From positions 1 through 12,618 of the forward strand of contig CAZHPW010000066.1 in assembly GCA_964534515.1 (NCBI GenBank): 12,618 nt of DNA. The letters run 5' to 3'. The DNA comes from UBA6115 sp964534515 (GTDB lineage Bacteria > Bacillota > Clostridia > Christensenellales > Aristaeellaceae). This document shows, one piece after another, positions 1 to 8,878 of the stretch; position 1 is the stretch's first letter; every line of letters starts with the position of its first letter. The position numbers and the translations under genes were made by a program. A model generated the notes under the pieces. The model was not told the origin of the DNA. It searched no databases and saw nothing but the letters and a program-made list of their open reading frames with translations.

Positions 1-1
1 G

Positions 2-390
2 CAGATGCAGCAGAAGACCGAGGAGATTGTGGGCCCCTACCCTTTGATTGATTTCCTGCTGCACCACTTTCTCACCGGGCATTTGGAGCCCAGGGAGCTG
101 TATCACCTGGCCCTGGACGCCTTCCGGGATGTGTACACCTCCAAGCAGATCCTCACCACCCTGCGGGGCTTGCTGCGCCGCTTTTTCATGAACCAGTTCA
201 AGCGGAACTGCCTGCCCGACGGCCCCATGGCGCTGGGCGTTTCCCTGTCGCCCAGGGAGGTGTCCCTTTCCCCCCGCGGGGGCTTGTCGCTCCCCAGCGA
301 TTTGTCCGCCGGCCTCTGGGCGGAGCAGGCCAGGGAATTGAAAGAAACGCTGGCAAACACCCCAAACGAACAAAAAGGACGGCATGGGAT

Positions 391-394
<4 letters not shown>
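2..394 (+). CDS. nadE: Glutamine-dependent NAD+ synthetase, C-terminal part (5' end outside window)
   Basis: This is the C-terminal end of the enzyme that amidates nicotinic acid adenine dinucleotide to NAD+ using ATP and glutamine, the last step of NAD synthesis in the cytosol. The frame is open from the first bases of the window, so the gene starts upstream. The stretch IVGPYPLIDFLLHHF, followed by RRFFMNQFKRNCLPDGP, SLSPR and LPSD, is the signature end of the long, glutaminase-containing NadE type; the catalytic N-terminal parts are not in view. A seven-residue unit, VSLSPRE then VSLSPRG, occurs twice in tandem (239-280) where I recall the family normally having one SLSPRG. The stop codon overlaps the start of pncB as ATGA (391-394), so the two genes are probably translationally coupled. 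Family assignment is firm; the ATG at position 5 is only an internal methionine. Confidence 0.93.
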
Positions 395-1824
<1,430 letters not shown>

Positions 1825-1840
1825 ACGAAAACAGCCACCA

Positions 1841-1866
1841 AAAAACCGCCGGAAACGGCGGTTTTT
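1841..1866. terminator. Bidirectional intrinsic terminator between pncB and the phasin-like gene
   Basis: An 11-bp perfect inverted repeat (1841-1851 with 1856-1866) has a GC core CCGCCG/CGGCGG, a GAAA tetraloop, and A5/T5 flanks. The A-tract and T-tract make it competent in both directions. It lies 16 bases after the pncB stop and 28 bases after the end of the convergent minus-strand gene, so it can serve both. Confidence 0.9.
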
Positions 1867-1894
1867 GATTTGCGGGTATTTACGAAAATGCGGT

Positions 1895-2449
1895 CTAAAA
1901 ATCCGGGGGGACGTTCTGGTTCAAGTGCTCATTCATCGCGTTGGCCTGCAGGTTGGTCGTGTTGAGGTCCCGGTCAGGCGCGGTGGGCGTGAAGGGCTCA
2001 TCCGACTTGGCAGTGGGCGCGGGCACCTGGTCCATCTCTTTGACTTCAGGCGTGCCGATGGCCTCCTCAGACTGGGGGTCCTTGCCTTCGGGGTTGCTGT
2101 TGTCGGTGGGATGGGTGTCGCGGTATTCTTCCAGAAGATCATTAAAGACATCCAATTGCTGGGCGTCCAGCTCAGCGACCTGTTTGGCCAGGTTGGTCAG
2201 ACGCGCTTTTTCTTTTTCAACACGGTCTTTGAGTTCGCCCTCGGTCATAAAATCCTTAACCTTGGTAAACGCCTTGTTGCCGGCGTCCAGGGCCGACTGC
2301 ACGGCCTTTTCGCCTTTATCGGCCAAGTCCTTGGCCGTGTCGCTGGTCACAAAGTCCGCGATGGCATCCTTGGTCTTCTCCGCGGCGCCCACGATGGCGC
2401 CGACACCGGTCATAACGATTTTTTTGAGTTTATCTTCTAAATTATCCAT
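1895..2449 (-). CDS. Phasin-like small helical protein with acidic, proline-rich tail
   Basis: A 184-residue protein with no signal peptide. Residues 1-50 (LEDKLKKIVMTGVGAIVGAAEK, separated here as LEDKLKKIVM then TGVGAIVGAAEK, followed by a DKGEKAV stretch) resemble the phasin-related or PhaF-like domain of many Bacillota, whose members have an amphipathic helix with a G-rich turn and a later KGE motif. Residues 50-112 are charged and likely coiled coil (ELKDRVEKEKARLTNLAKQ, AELDAQQLDVFNDLLEEY). Residues 113-184 are low-complexity, acidic and rich in P, T, N and S, probably disordered. ATG at 2449 is preceded by GGAGGTG at a good distance. It ends in TAG, with TAA five codons further on. It is monocistronic, with its own promoter and palindrome upstream and a terminator on each side. 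Phasins coat polyhydroxyalkanoate granules, but in Bacillota this domain often occurs without that pathway, so the role here is unknown. Real gene: high confidence; family: moderate. Confidence 0.78.
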   Translation of the reverse strand: MDNLEDKLKKIVMTGVGAIVGAAEKTKDAIADFVTSDTAKDLADKGEKAVQSALDAGNKAFTKVKDFMTEGELKDRVEKEKARLTNLAKQVAELDAQQLDVFNDLLEEYRDTHPTDNSNPEGKDPQSEEAIGTPEVKEMDQVPAPTAKSDEPFTPTAPDRDLNTTNLQANAMNEHLNQNVPPDF

Positions 2450-2469
2450 GGTTTCACCTCCGTAATCTC

Positions 2470-2498
2470 ATTATACCCAACTCGGTTTAAATCATGCC
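2470..2498 (-). promoter_or_regulatory. Promoter of the phasin-like gene
   Basis: On the minus strand a perfect TATAAT (+ coordinates 2470-2475) lies about 20 bases upstream of the start codon, with GGAGGTG between them. At 17-bp spacing the -35 position (2493-2498) reads GGCATG, a poor match to TTGACA. The weak -35 is covered by the palindrome at 2484-2507, suggesting dependence on an activator or control by a repressor. Confidence 0.6.
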
Positions 2499-2507
2499 GT
2501 TTAAACC
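2484..2507. promoter_or_regulatory. Palindromic putative operator over the -35 region
   Basis: The arms GGTTTAAA (2484-2491) and TTTAAACC (2500-2507) are perfect inverted repeats separated by 8 bases. The repeat covers the -35 position and most of the spacer of the minus-strand promoter at 2470-2498. It lacks a T-run on either side, so it is not a terminator. Two half-sites whose centres are 16 bp apart fit a dimeric regulator, which is inferred. Confidence 0.5.
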
Positions 2508-2552
2508 ATTTTTCTCAGGTAAAAACAAAGTGACCCGGTAGCTGCTCAAGTA

Positions 2553-2578
2553 AAAAGAAGAGCCTGGGCTCTTCTTTT
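2553..2578 (-). terminator. Intrinsic terminator after the rRNA methyltransferase gene
   Basis: The perfect inverted repeat AAAAGAAGAGCC (2553-2564) with GGCTCTTCTTTT (2567-2578) gives a hairpin with a small loop, ending in a T-rich run on the minus strand. It begins about 20 bases beyond the stop of the methyltransferase gene, so it ends the 4641-2598 operon and separates it from the phasin-like gene. Confidence 0.8.
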
Positions 2579-2597
2579 CTTGGTTGTATTTAAAGGT

Positions 2598-3365
2598 TCA
2601 ATCGCTCAAGTCGTCCCGCAGCACCTCATAGACCATGAGCCCGGCCGCGACCGCCGCATTTAAGGACTCGGCCTGGCCTGGGATGGGCAGTTTGTAGCGC
2701 AGGTGGGCCAGGGCCAGCACCCCCTCCTCCAGCCCCTGGCCCTCATTGCCGATTAAGAAGCAGACCTTTTTGGGGAAGGGTGGGTGGCTGTAAAAGGGCG
2801 TGCCCTTTAAATCCCCCGCGATGAGGCTGTGGCCGGGCAGCATTGTGAGCCCTTCCTTTAAATCATCGCAAAAGTAGACCGGCACGCGGAAGATGGCGCC
2901 CATGGAGGCGCGGACGGCCTTGGGCGAAAAAGGATCGGCACAGCCCGGGTCCAGCAGCAGGCCGTCAAACTTGGCCGCGTCCAGGGTGCGCAAAATGGTG
3001 CCCACATTGCCCGGGTCCTGGAGGCGGTTGAGCGCGACCAGGCGAGGGCCGGCTTCACCAAGCGGCAAGGCCTCCGGCATCGGGCAGACCGCGATGACGC
3101 CCTGGGGCGTTTTGCTGTCAGCGACGGAAGAGAGCACCTGGGGGGATACCAAATAGATGTCCGTTTCGGCGTTGAGGAACGCCGGGTACTCCTCCGCCCT
3201 GTCCTTTTGGATGAGGAGGGCGGATACCCGCCCTTCCTTGAGCCCTTCCAGGCAAAGGTGCTCCCCCTCCGCCAGGAAGAGGCCATGCGCCTTGCGGCCG
3301 GAGGCGGAGCCCAACTGCCGCCACATTTTACAAAGCGGGTTTTGTGTGCTGGTGATTTCCTTCAT
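2598..3365 (-). CDS. TrmH/SpoU-family RNA 2'-O-methyltransferase
   Basis: A SAM-dependent enzyme of the SPOUT class that likely methylates a ribose 2'-OH in 23S rRNA (RlmB/TsnR-like); the exact nucleotide cannot be told. With the start at 3365 it has 255 residues, typical for the family. Residues 1-95 form the L30e-like RNA-binding domain (ITSTQNPLCKMW, GLFLAEGEHL). The knotted catalytic domain carries motif 1 at 113-126 (NRLQDPGNVGTILR, with the key Asn113 and Arg126), motif 2 at 205-212 (IGNEGQGL) and motif 3 at 228-240 (IPGQAESLNAAVA). The frame is open to 3419, but the family N-terminus begins at MKEITSTQNP, so I chose 3365. That ATG sits 4 bases after the stop of the upstream gene with no clear Shine-Dalgarno, suggesting translational coupling. 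It is the second gene of the 4641-2598 operon. Confidence 0.93.
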   Translation of the reverse strand: MKEITSTQNPLCKMWRQLGSASGRKAHGLFLAEGEHLCLEGLKEGRVSALLIQKDRAEEYPAFLNAETDIYLVSPQVLSSVADSKTPQGVIAVCPMPEALPLGEAGPRLVALNRLQDPGNVGTILRTLDAAKFDGLLLDPGCADPFSPKAVRASMGAIFRVPVYFCDDLKEGLTMLPGHSLIAGDLKGTPFYSHPPFPKKVCFLIGNEGQGLEEGVLALAHLRYKLPIPGQAESLNAAVAAGLMVYEVLRDDLSD

Positions 3366-3369
3366 GGGC

Positions 3370-4641
3370 TCAGACGCTTTGCTCGTCATTGTCCAGGTTG
3401 GACAGCCAGGGCTCCACAAAGGCAGCGTAAATGAAGGGGTAGTGCGCTTCCTTTTGGATGCCCTCCACCGTGAGCGCGGGCAGGAGGTAATCCACCATCA
3501 TCCGGCGCAGGCGCAGCGGAATGGGCTTGCCCTCTTCCCGGGCTTCGCCTAACAGCCCGCTAATGATTTGGACCGCGTCCGCCTCGTTGTCTTCCATGTC
3601 CAGGTAGGGCAGAAGGGCGTCCTCCTCCACCTCGTCCACATCAATGTAAACCGGGATATCATCGCCCGAATTTAGTTTGAGCATCGGCCAGGGCTTTTTG
3701 CTGAAGCGTTCCTTGTCCTGCGCCAGGAGGCTGGAAGCGCAGAGCAATTTGGGCTGAATGTATTCGGGAATCAAGTCCTTGATCACACGCTTGGCCAGCG
3801 CCGCGTCCGCCAGGTTCTCACACACCAGCTGCACCTTTTTGGAGGTGACTAGCAGCATCAGCGCCTGCATGGCCTGGGTTTCGTCCATGACAAAGCCGTA
3901 GGCCGAGAGTGTGCCGGCGAAGTCCTTCGCGGCCTCCTCAAAGCAGGGCAGCTCCTCCGGAAGCTCATCCTCAACCAGGTCCATTTCCACTTCAACTTCA
4001 GGTTCATTTGCGATGTCGGGCAGGACATCCAGCAGTTCGCCCAGGGGCCTGGTTTCCGGCTCCGCTGTTTCACTCAAGTCGCGGGCTTCTTCCTGGGGCC
4101 AATAGAACATCTTGCTCGTTTTGTCCGGCAGCTCCACAAAAAAGAGGCGGTCGTTGTCGGGCATGAGCGTGTGGGACGCGGGGCAGGACAGCGCGCCCGA
4201 TTTGCAGTACGGGCCTGAAATGCGGCCGCCGGACCTTAAATAATACTGCCCGGTAGACGCGCTCGCGCTTTTGTCCTCACTGACCACCTCGTACAATAAG
4301 CCGTCGGGTACGGCGATGATGGCGTCAGAATAAATAATATAGCGGTTGTTCTCGTTCTTGCCCCGGCCGAAGTTCTTGTTGGGGCGAACCTTGCCAAGGG
4401 CGGCCTGGGAGCCCACCAGGTTGATGAGGCAGACATTGCCCAGGGAGCGCATTCTTTCCTTAAAGGTGTGCTGCTCCAGGCGGTCCGGCGCCACGCGCAG
4501 GAAGCCCTCCGATTCCAACTCTTCCACGTCCTCAGACCCCAAAACGCCATTTGTGGTCATCAAGGGGCGAACGCGGAACAGGACGCGGCGGGTGTCATCC
4601 TCTTCCAGGTAGGCCAATATTTTCTGTCCGGTTAAGTCCAC
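3370..4641 (-). CDS. Hypothetical protein, 423 residues, first gene of the methyltransferase operon
   Basis: I do not recognise a family. The protein begins at GTG (4641) with AGGAGGGA six bases upstream. It has no signal peptide and no obvious membrane helix, so it is probably cytosolic. Three parts can be seen. Residues 1-185 form a mixed alpha/beta region with VLFRVRPL and NRYIIYSDAIIAVPDGLLYEVVS (two blocks, NRYIIYSDAIIAVP and DGLLYEVVS) and two cysteines near 146-153 (YCKSGALSCP). Residues 186-235 are an acidic linker (for example EVEVEMDLVEDELPEE). Residues 236-423 are mostly helical (AMQALMLLVTSKKVQLVCENLADAAL, here read as AMQALMLLVTSKK and VQLVCENLADAAL; LRLRRMMVDYLLPAL). No nucleotide-binding or catalytic motif is clear. 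It is 4 bases from a TrmH-type rRNA methyltransferase and shares its promoter, so a link to RNA modification or translation is possible but only inferred. Confidence 0.8.
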   Translation of the reverse strand: MDLTGQKILAYLEEDDTRRVLFRVRPLMTTNGVLGSEDVEELESEGFLRVAPDRLEQHTFKERMRSLGNVCLINLVGSQAALGKVRPNKNFGRGKNENNRYIIYSDAIIAVPDGLLYEVVSEDKSASASTGQYYLRSGGRISGPYCKSGALSCPASHTLMPDNDRLFFVELPDKTSKMFYWPQEEARDLSETAEPETRPLGELLDVLPDIANEPEVEVEMDLVEDELPEELPCFEEAAKDFAGTLSAYGFVMDETQAMQALMLLVTSKKVQLVCENLADAALAKRVIKDLIPEYIQPKLLCASSLLAQDKERFSKKPWPMLKLNSGDDIPVYIDVDEVEEDALLPYLDMEDNEADAVQIISGLLGEAREEGKPIPLRLRRMMVDYLLPALTVEGIQKEAHYPFIYAAFVEPWLSNLDNDEQSV

Positions 4642-4674
4642 AGAATCCCTCCTTTATTACGGTTATCCCAAACA

Positions 4675-4703
4675 ATTCTATAATTGTACACAGCTTGCGT
4701 CAA
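4675..4703 (-). promoter_or_regulatory. Sigma-A promoter of the 423-residue protein/methyltransferase operon
   Basis: On the minus strand, TTGACG (4698-4703) and TAGAAT (4675-4680) are separated by exactly 17 bp, about 35 bases upstream of the GTG start. It points away from the promoter at 4732-4761, and the two share the same hexamers. Confidence 0.72.
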
Positions 4704-4738
4704 GCCCGGACAAGGCCTTGCCCCATCGTCCTTGACGC
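4697..4738. promoter_or_regulatory. Inverted repeat linking two divergent promoters, with central palindrome
   Basis: GCGTCAAG (4697-4704) and CTTGACGC (4731-4738) are perfect inverted repeats that include both -35 boxes. Between them lies a perfect 10-bp palindrome CAAGGCCTTG (4711-4720). The palindrome centre (4715.5) is close to, but not exactly at, the centre of the outer repeat (4717.5). A shared regulator of the two divergent operons could bind here; that is inference. Confidence 0.45.
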
Positions 4739-4761
4739 TGATAAGGGGCATTTGTTAGAAT
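4732..4761 (+). promoter_or_regulatory. Sigma-A promoter of the hydrolase/CofE-like/DUF4180 operon
   Basis: TTGACG (4732-4737), an 18-bp spacer and TAGAAT (4756-4761). Transcription would start near 4768, downstream of the TTG at 4765, which supports ATG 4795 as the start of the first gene. Confidence 0.68.
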
Positions 4762-4794
4762 GACTTGGTATACAAAGAAACGAACGGGGAATTT

Positions 4795-5964
4795 ATGAAG
4801 AAAACCTTGGCCTTCCTCCTGACCCTCCTCCTCATGTTCCAGGTCATTTTACCCGCTGCCAAAGCGCTTGATATGGCGGAAATTGACAGCGAAGTGGATA
4901 GAATCTTCTCCCGCTATAAGACCGTGGGCGGTTCCGTCGTGGTAATGAAGGACGGCGACATCGTCTATGAGCGGGACTACGGCCTGCGCAATATTACCAA
5001 GAAGCTGCCGGTGGACGAGAACACCTATTTCAAGATGGGCTGTGTCACCAAGATGGTGTCGTCCCTGGCCATTTTGCAGCTGGTGGATGACGGGACGCTG
5101 GATTTGGACGCGGACATCAGCCAGTACTTTGGCTATGACATCATCAACCCCTATTTCCCCAAAACGCCCATCACCCTGCGCCAGCTCTTGAGCCACACGT
5201 CCACCGTGTCCGAAACCGGCGGCTATACCCGCATTCGGAACACCGTAAAAGATATCCTGTACGACAAGAGCCGGGGCACCGGCAACTACACCAAGTTTGA
5301 GCCGGGCAGCAAATACAAGTATTCCAACTTTGGCTCAGGCCTGGTGGGCAGCATCGTGGAAGCGGTGAGCGGGCAGAGCGTGAACCGCTTTGTGACCGAA
5401 AGGCTGTTTGAGCCGCTGAACATGGACGCCTCCCTGGCGGCCAGCTGGCTCAAGTCCCCGGATGACATCGCGAGCCTGTACACGGGCAGAAAACTGCACC
5501 GGGCCGCGACCAAGTACATCGCCGAGGGCTATGAGGACACCGCCTCGCCTGAGACCCATTTCAGGACCATGGTGGGTTCCCTGTTCATCCGCTCCCGCGA
5601 CCTGGCCAAAATCGTTTATGGCCTGTCAACTGACGGCAGCGTTGACGGCGTGCAGTTCCTAAAGCCCGAGACCGTGCAATTAATGCGGGAGGAGCAGCAC
5701 CTTCTGGGCAAGTCCGTCACCGGCAAAAGCCCTTACGGCCTCTTCCTGGAGCGCAACACCCTGGTGCTGCCCGGGCACACGGTCTATGGCCATCAGGGCA
5801 TGACCGGCGTCTCCTCCAACAATGTTTATTTTGAGCCGGAGAGCGGCTTTGTCTTTGTGGTCACCACCAACGGCAGCTCCCAGGCCCGTGACCACGGCAC
5901 CATGCTCTTAGCGCAAACCATGCTCCGCTACACCTATTCCCAGTTTTCAGGCGCTGAGCAATAA
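4795..5964 (+). CDS. Secreted beta-lactamase-fold (class C/S12-like) hydrolase with Cys in place of the catalytic Ser
   Basis: A 389-residue protein of the serine beta-lactamase/PBP4*-like superfamily, whose members open beta-lactams, trim cell-wall D-Ala peptides or cleave small esters and amides. Residues 1-24 are a signal peptide (MKKTLAFLLTLLLMF...PAAKA) without lipobox, so it is likely exported. The region TYFKMGCVTKM is where the nucleophile motif SxxK belongs; here it is Cys83-Val-Thr-Lys86, codon TGT at 5041-5043. The other catalytic elements are present: Tyr176-Ser-Asn178 (KYSNFGSG) as the YxN motif and His333-Gln-Gly335 as the KTG/HxG motif. Conserved LAILQLVDDGTLDLD and LRQLLSHTS support the fold. 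ATG 4795 was chosen because it starts the signal peptide and lies after the predicted transcript start; the ribosome site (GGGGA) is weak. It is first of three co-directional genes, 19 bases before the next. Substrate unknown; fold assignment firm. Confidence 0.9.
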   Translation: MKKTLAFLLTLLLMFQVILPAAKALDMAEIDSEVDRIFSRYKTVGGSVVVMKDGDIVYERDYGLRNITKKLPVDENTYFKMGCVTKMVSSLAILQLVDDGTLDLDADISQYFGYDIINPYFPKTPITLRQLLSHTSTVSETGGYTRIRNTVKDILYDKSRGTGNYTKFEPGSKYKYSNFGSGLVGSIVEAVSGQSVNRFVTERLFEPLNMDASLAASWLKSPDDIASLYTGRKLHRAATKYIAEGYEDTASPETHFRTMVGSLFIRSRDLAKIVYGLSTDGSVDGVQFLKPETVQLMREEQHLLGKSVTGKSPYGLFLERNTLVLPGHTVYGHQGMTGVSSNNVYFEPESGFVFVVTTNGSSQARDHGTMLLAQTMLRYTYSQFSGAEQ

Positions 5965-5983
5965 AAGGAAAAGAAGGCAGAAC

Positions 5984-6757
5984 ATGACAGAACAATTAAG
6001 GGCTGAGGACGGAACGCGCAACCTAAGCCACCAGCGCAGAGAATTGGGCGAGGTGGTCTATTTTGACCGCGGCCTCATCAAGGGCGAAGAAGGCCGGGAA
6101 TACCAGCGCTTTGCCATCCAGACCCATTTTGTAAAGCCCCATGAGGACCAGGCCCAGCTGCTGGAGCGCTATGTCCGCCCGCTGTACAAAGAGGGCGACG
6201 TGTTGAGCTTTGGCGCCAAGGTGATGGGCATGTGCGTAGGCAGCGTTAAAACCCGTGAGCAGGTCAAGCCCGGCTTTTGGGCCAATTTGCTCTACCGCTT
6301 CGCCGGGCACAACTCCACCGGCATTGGCATGCACGAGCCCTACAAACTGCAGATGACCATTGAAATCGCGGGCCTGCCCCGGGTGCTGCTCGCCACCTTT
6401 TTGTCCGCCGTCACCAAGCCCTTTGGTGTCAAAGGCGTGTTTTACAAGGTCTGCGGCCATGACATCGCCGGCATTGACGGCTTTTACCCGGATTCTGACT
6501 TCAAGGAATACCACGAGCTGGCCGTCATCAACCCGCCGGACGCGGACAAGCTGTGCGATGAACTGACGCGCAAGACCGGCATCCCGGTTGTCATCATGGA
6601 CGCGAATGACTTTCACCGCAACCAACTGGGCAAGAGCAAGGCCTGCCCGCTAAGTGATGAGGAACTTCAGGAAGCGATGCAGGACAACCCCTCCGGCCAG
6701 GGCGCGGAGCTGACGCCGTTTATCTTGATTCGGCCCATGAAAGGACAAAGAGTTTGA
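5984..6757 (+). CDS. CofE-like protein (coenzyme F420-0:glutamate ligase fold, orphan)
   Basis: A 257-residue cytosolic protein resembling the F420 ligase family (CofE; PF01996 as I recall), whose archetype adds glutamate to coenzyme F420-0 with GTP. Supporting blocks: FAIQTHFVKPHEDQ (43-56), EGDVLSFGAKVMGMCVGSV (70-88), KPFGVKGVFYKVCGHDIAG (145-163) with IDGFYP, and IPVVIMDANDFHRNQLGKS (200-218). Family members occur in many Bacillota that make no F420, and no other F420 gene is in this window, so a different ligase or a binding role is likely here. Start ATG 5984 has an A/G-rich site (AGGAAAAGAAGG) before it. It lies 19 bases after the hydrolase gene and overlaps the next by TTGA, so the three are one operon. 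The family call is moderately strong; the reaction is unknown. Confidence 0.75.
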   Translation: MTEQLRAEDGTRNLSHQRRELGEVVYFDRGLIKGEEGREYQRFAIQTHFVKPHEDQAQLLERYVRPLYKEGDVLSFGAKVMGMCVGSVKTREQVKPGFWANLLYRFAGHNSTGIGMHEPYKLQMTIEIAGLPRVLLATFLSAVTKPFGVKGVFYKVCGHDIAGIDGFYPDSDFKEYHELAVINPPDADKLCDELTRKTGIPVVIMDANDFHRNQLGKSKACPLSDEELQEAMQDNPSGQGAELTPFILIRPMKGQRV

Positions 6758-7116
6758 ACATCGCCATCATCCACCACGGTTCGGCCAAAATCGCCGAGAT
6801 TGAAGGCCAGGACAAGGAAATCAAGAGCACGGAGGACATCACGGCCCTCATGGACCAGGCCGTGTCCCAGCAGGCGGACAAGCTGCTCGCCAGGCGCAAA
6901 CTGATTGACGAATCCTTCTTTGACTTAAAAAGCGGCTTTGCCGGCAAACTGACCGACCGGTTAAAGGAAAAAAATTTGAAGCTGGCGGTGGTAGGCGAGT
7001 TTAATTTTATTGAGAACATTGCGCTGAAAGCCTACATCAAGGAAAAGAAGCTGGGTGACCTGGTGATGGTCAGCCGCAACAGAGAAGAAGCCCTGGACTG
7101 GCTCAGCCGGGCATAA
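6754..7116 (+). CDS. DUF4180 domain protein
   Basis: A 120-residue protein matching DUF4180 across its whole length, as I remember the family: an N-terminal strand region (MNIAIIHHGSAKIAEI), then KLIDESFFDLKSGFAGKLTDR, then LKLAVVGEFNF and a final EEALDWL. The FFDLKSGxAG and LAVVGEF blocks are the most telling. The function of the family is not known to me. The start is TTG, overlapping the previous stop as TTGA (6754-6757), with AAAGGA 8 bases upstream; no better ATG exists. This tight overlap implies translational coupling with the CofE-like gene. The operon ends at the terminator just after it. Confidence 0.82.
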   Translation: MNIAIIHHGSAKIAEIEGQDKEIKSTEDITALMDQAVSQQADKLLARRKLIDESFFDLKSGFAGKLTDRLKEKNLKLAVVGEFNFIENIALKAYIKEKKLGDLVMVSRNREEALDWLSRA

Positions 7117-7131
7117 CAAAAAAGCACAAGC

Positions 7132-7156
7132 AAAAACGCCCCGAAGGGCGTTTTTT
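7132..7156. terminator. Bidirectional intrinsic terminator between convergent operons
   Basis: The 10-bp perfect inverted repeat AAAAACGCCC (7132-7141) with GGGCGTTTTT (7146-7155) has loop CGAA and a run of six T. It lies 15 bases after the DUF4180 stop and 18 bases beyond the end of the convergent CoA-disulfide-reductase gene, and the A/T flanks serve both strands. Confidence 0.9.
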
Positions 7157-7173
7157 AATTACCTCAGATGGGC

Positions 7174-8877
<1,704 letters not shown>

Positions 8878-8878
8878 T

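Noticed and set aside
1865..2440. Plus-strand frames of 191 and 174 codons opposite the phasin-like gene
   Set aside because: They lack a ribosome site and start right at the pncB terminator. The minus-strand gene has TATAAT, GGAGGTG and a family-like N-terminus.
3366..3419. Upstream extension of the methyltransferase (18 more residues)
   Set aside because: The extra residues overlap the end of the preceding gene and do not resemble the family N-terminus, which begins at MKEITSTQNP.
6023..6625. 200-codon minus-strand open frame opposite the CofE-like gene
   Set aside because: The plus-strand frame has family motifs, a ribosome site and operon overlaps; the antisense product (rich in V, H, G, Q) shows no domain.
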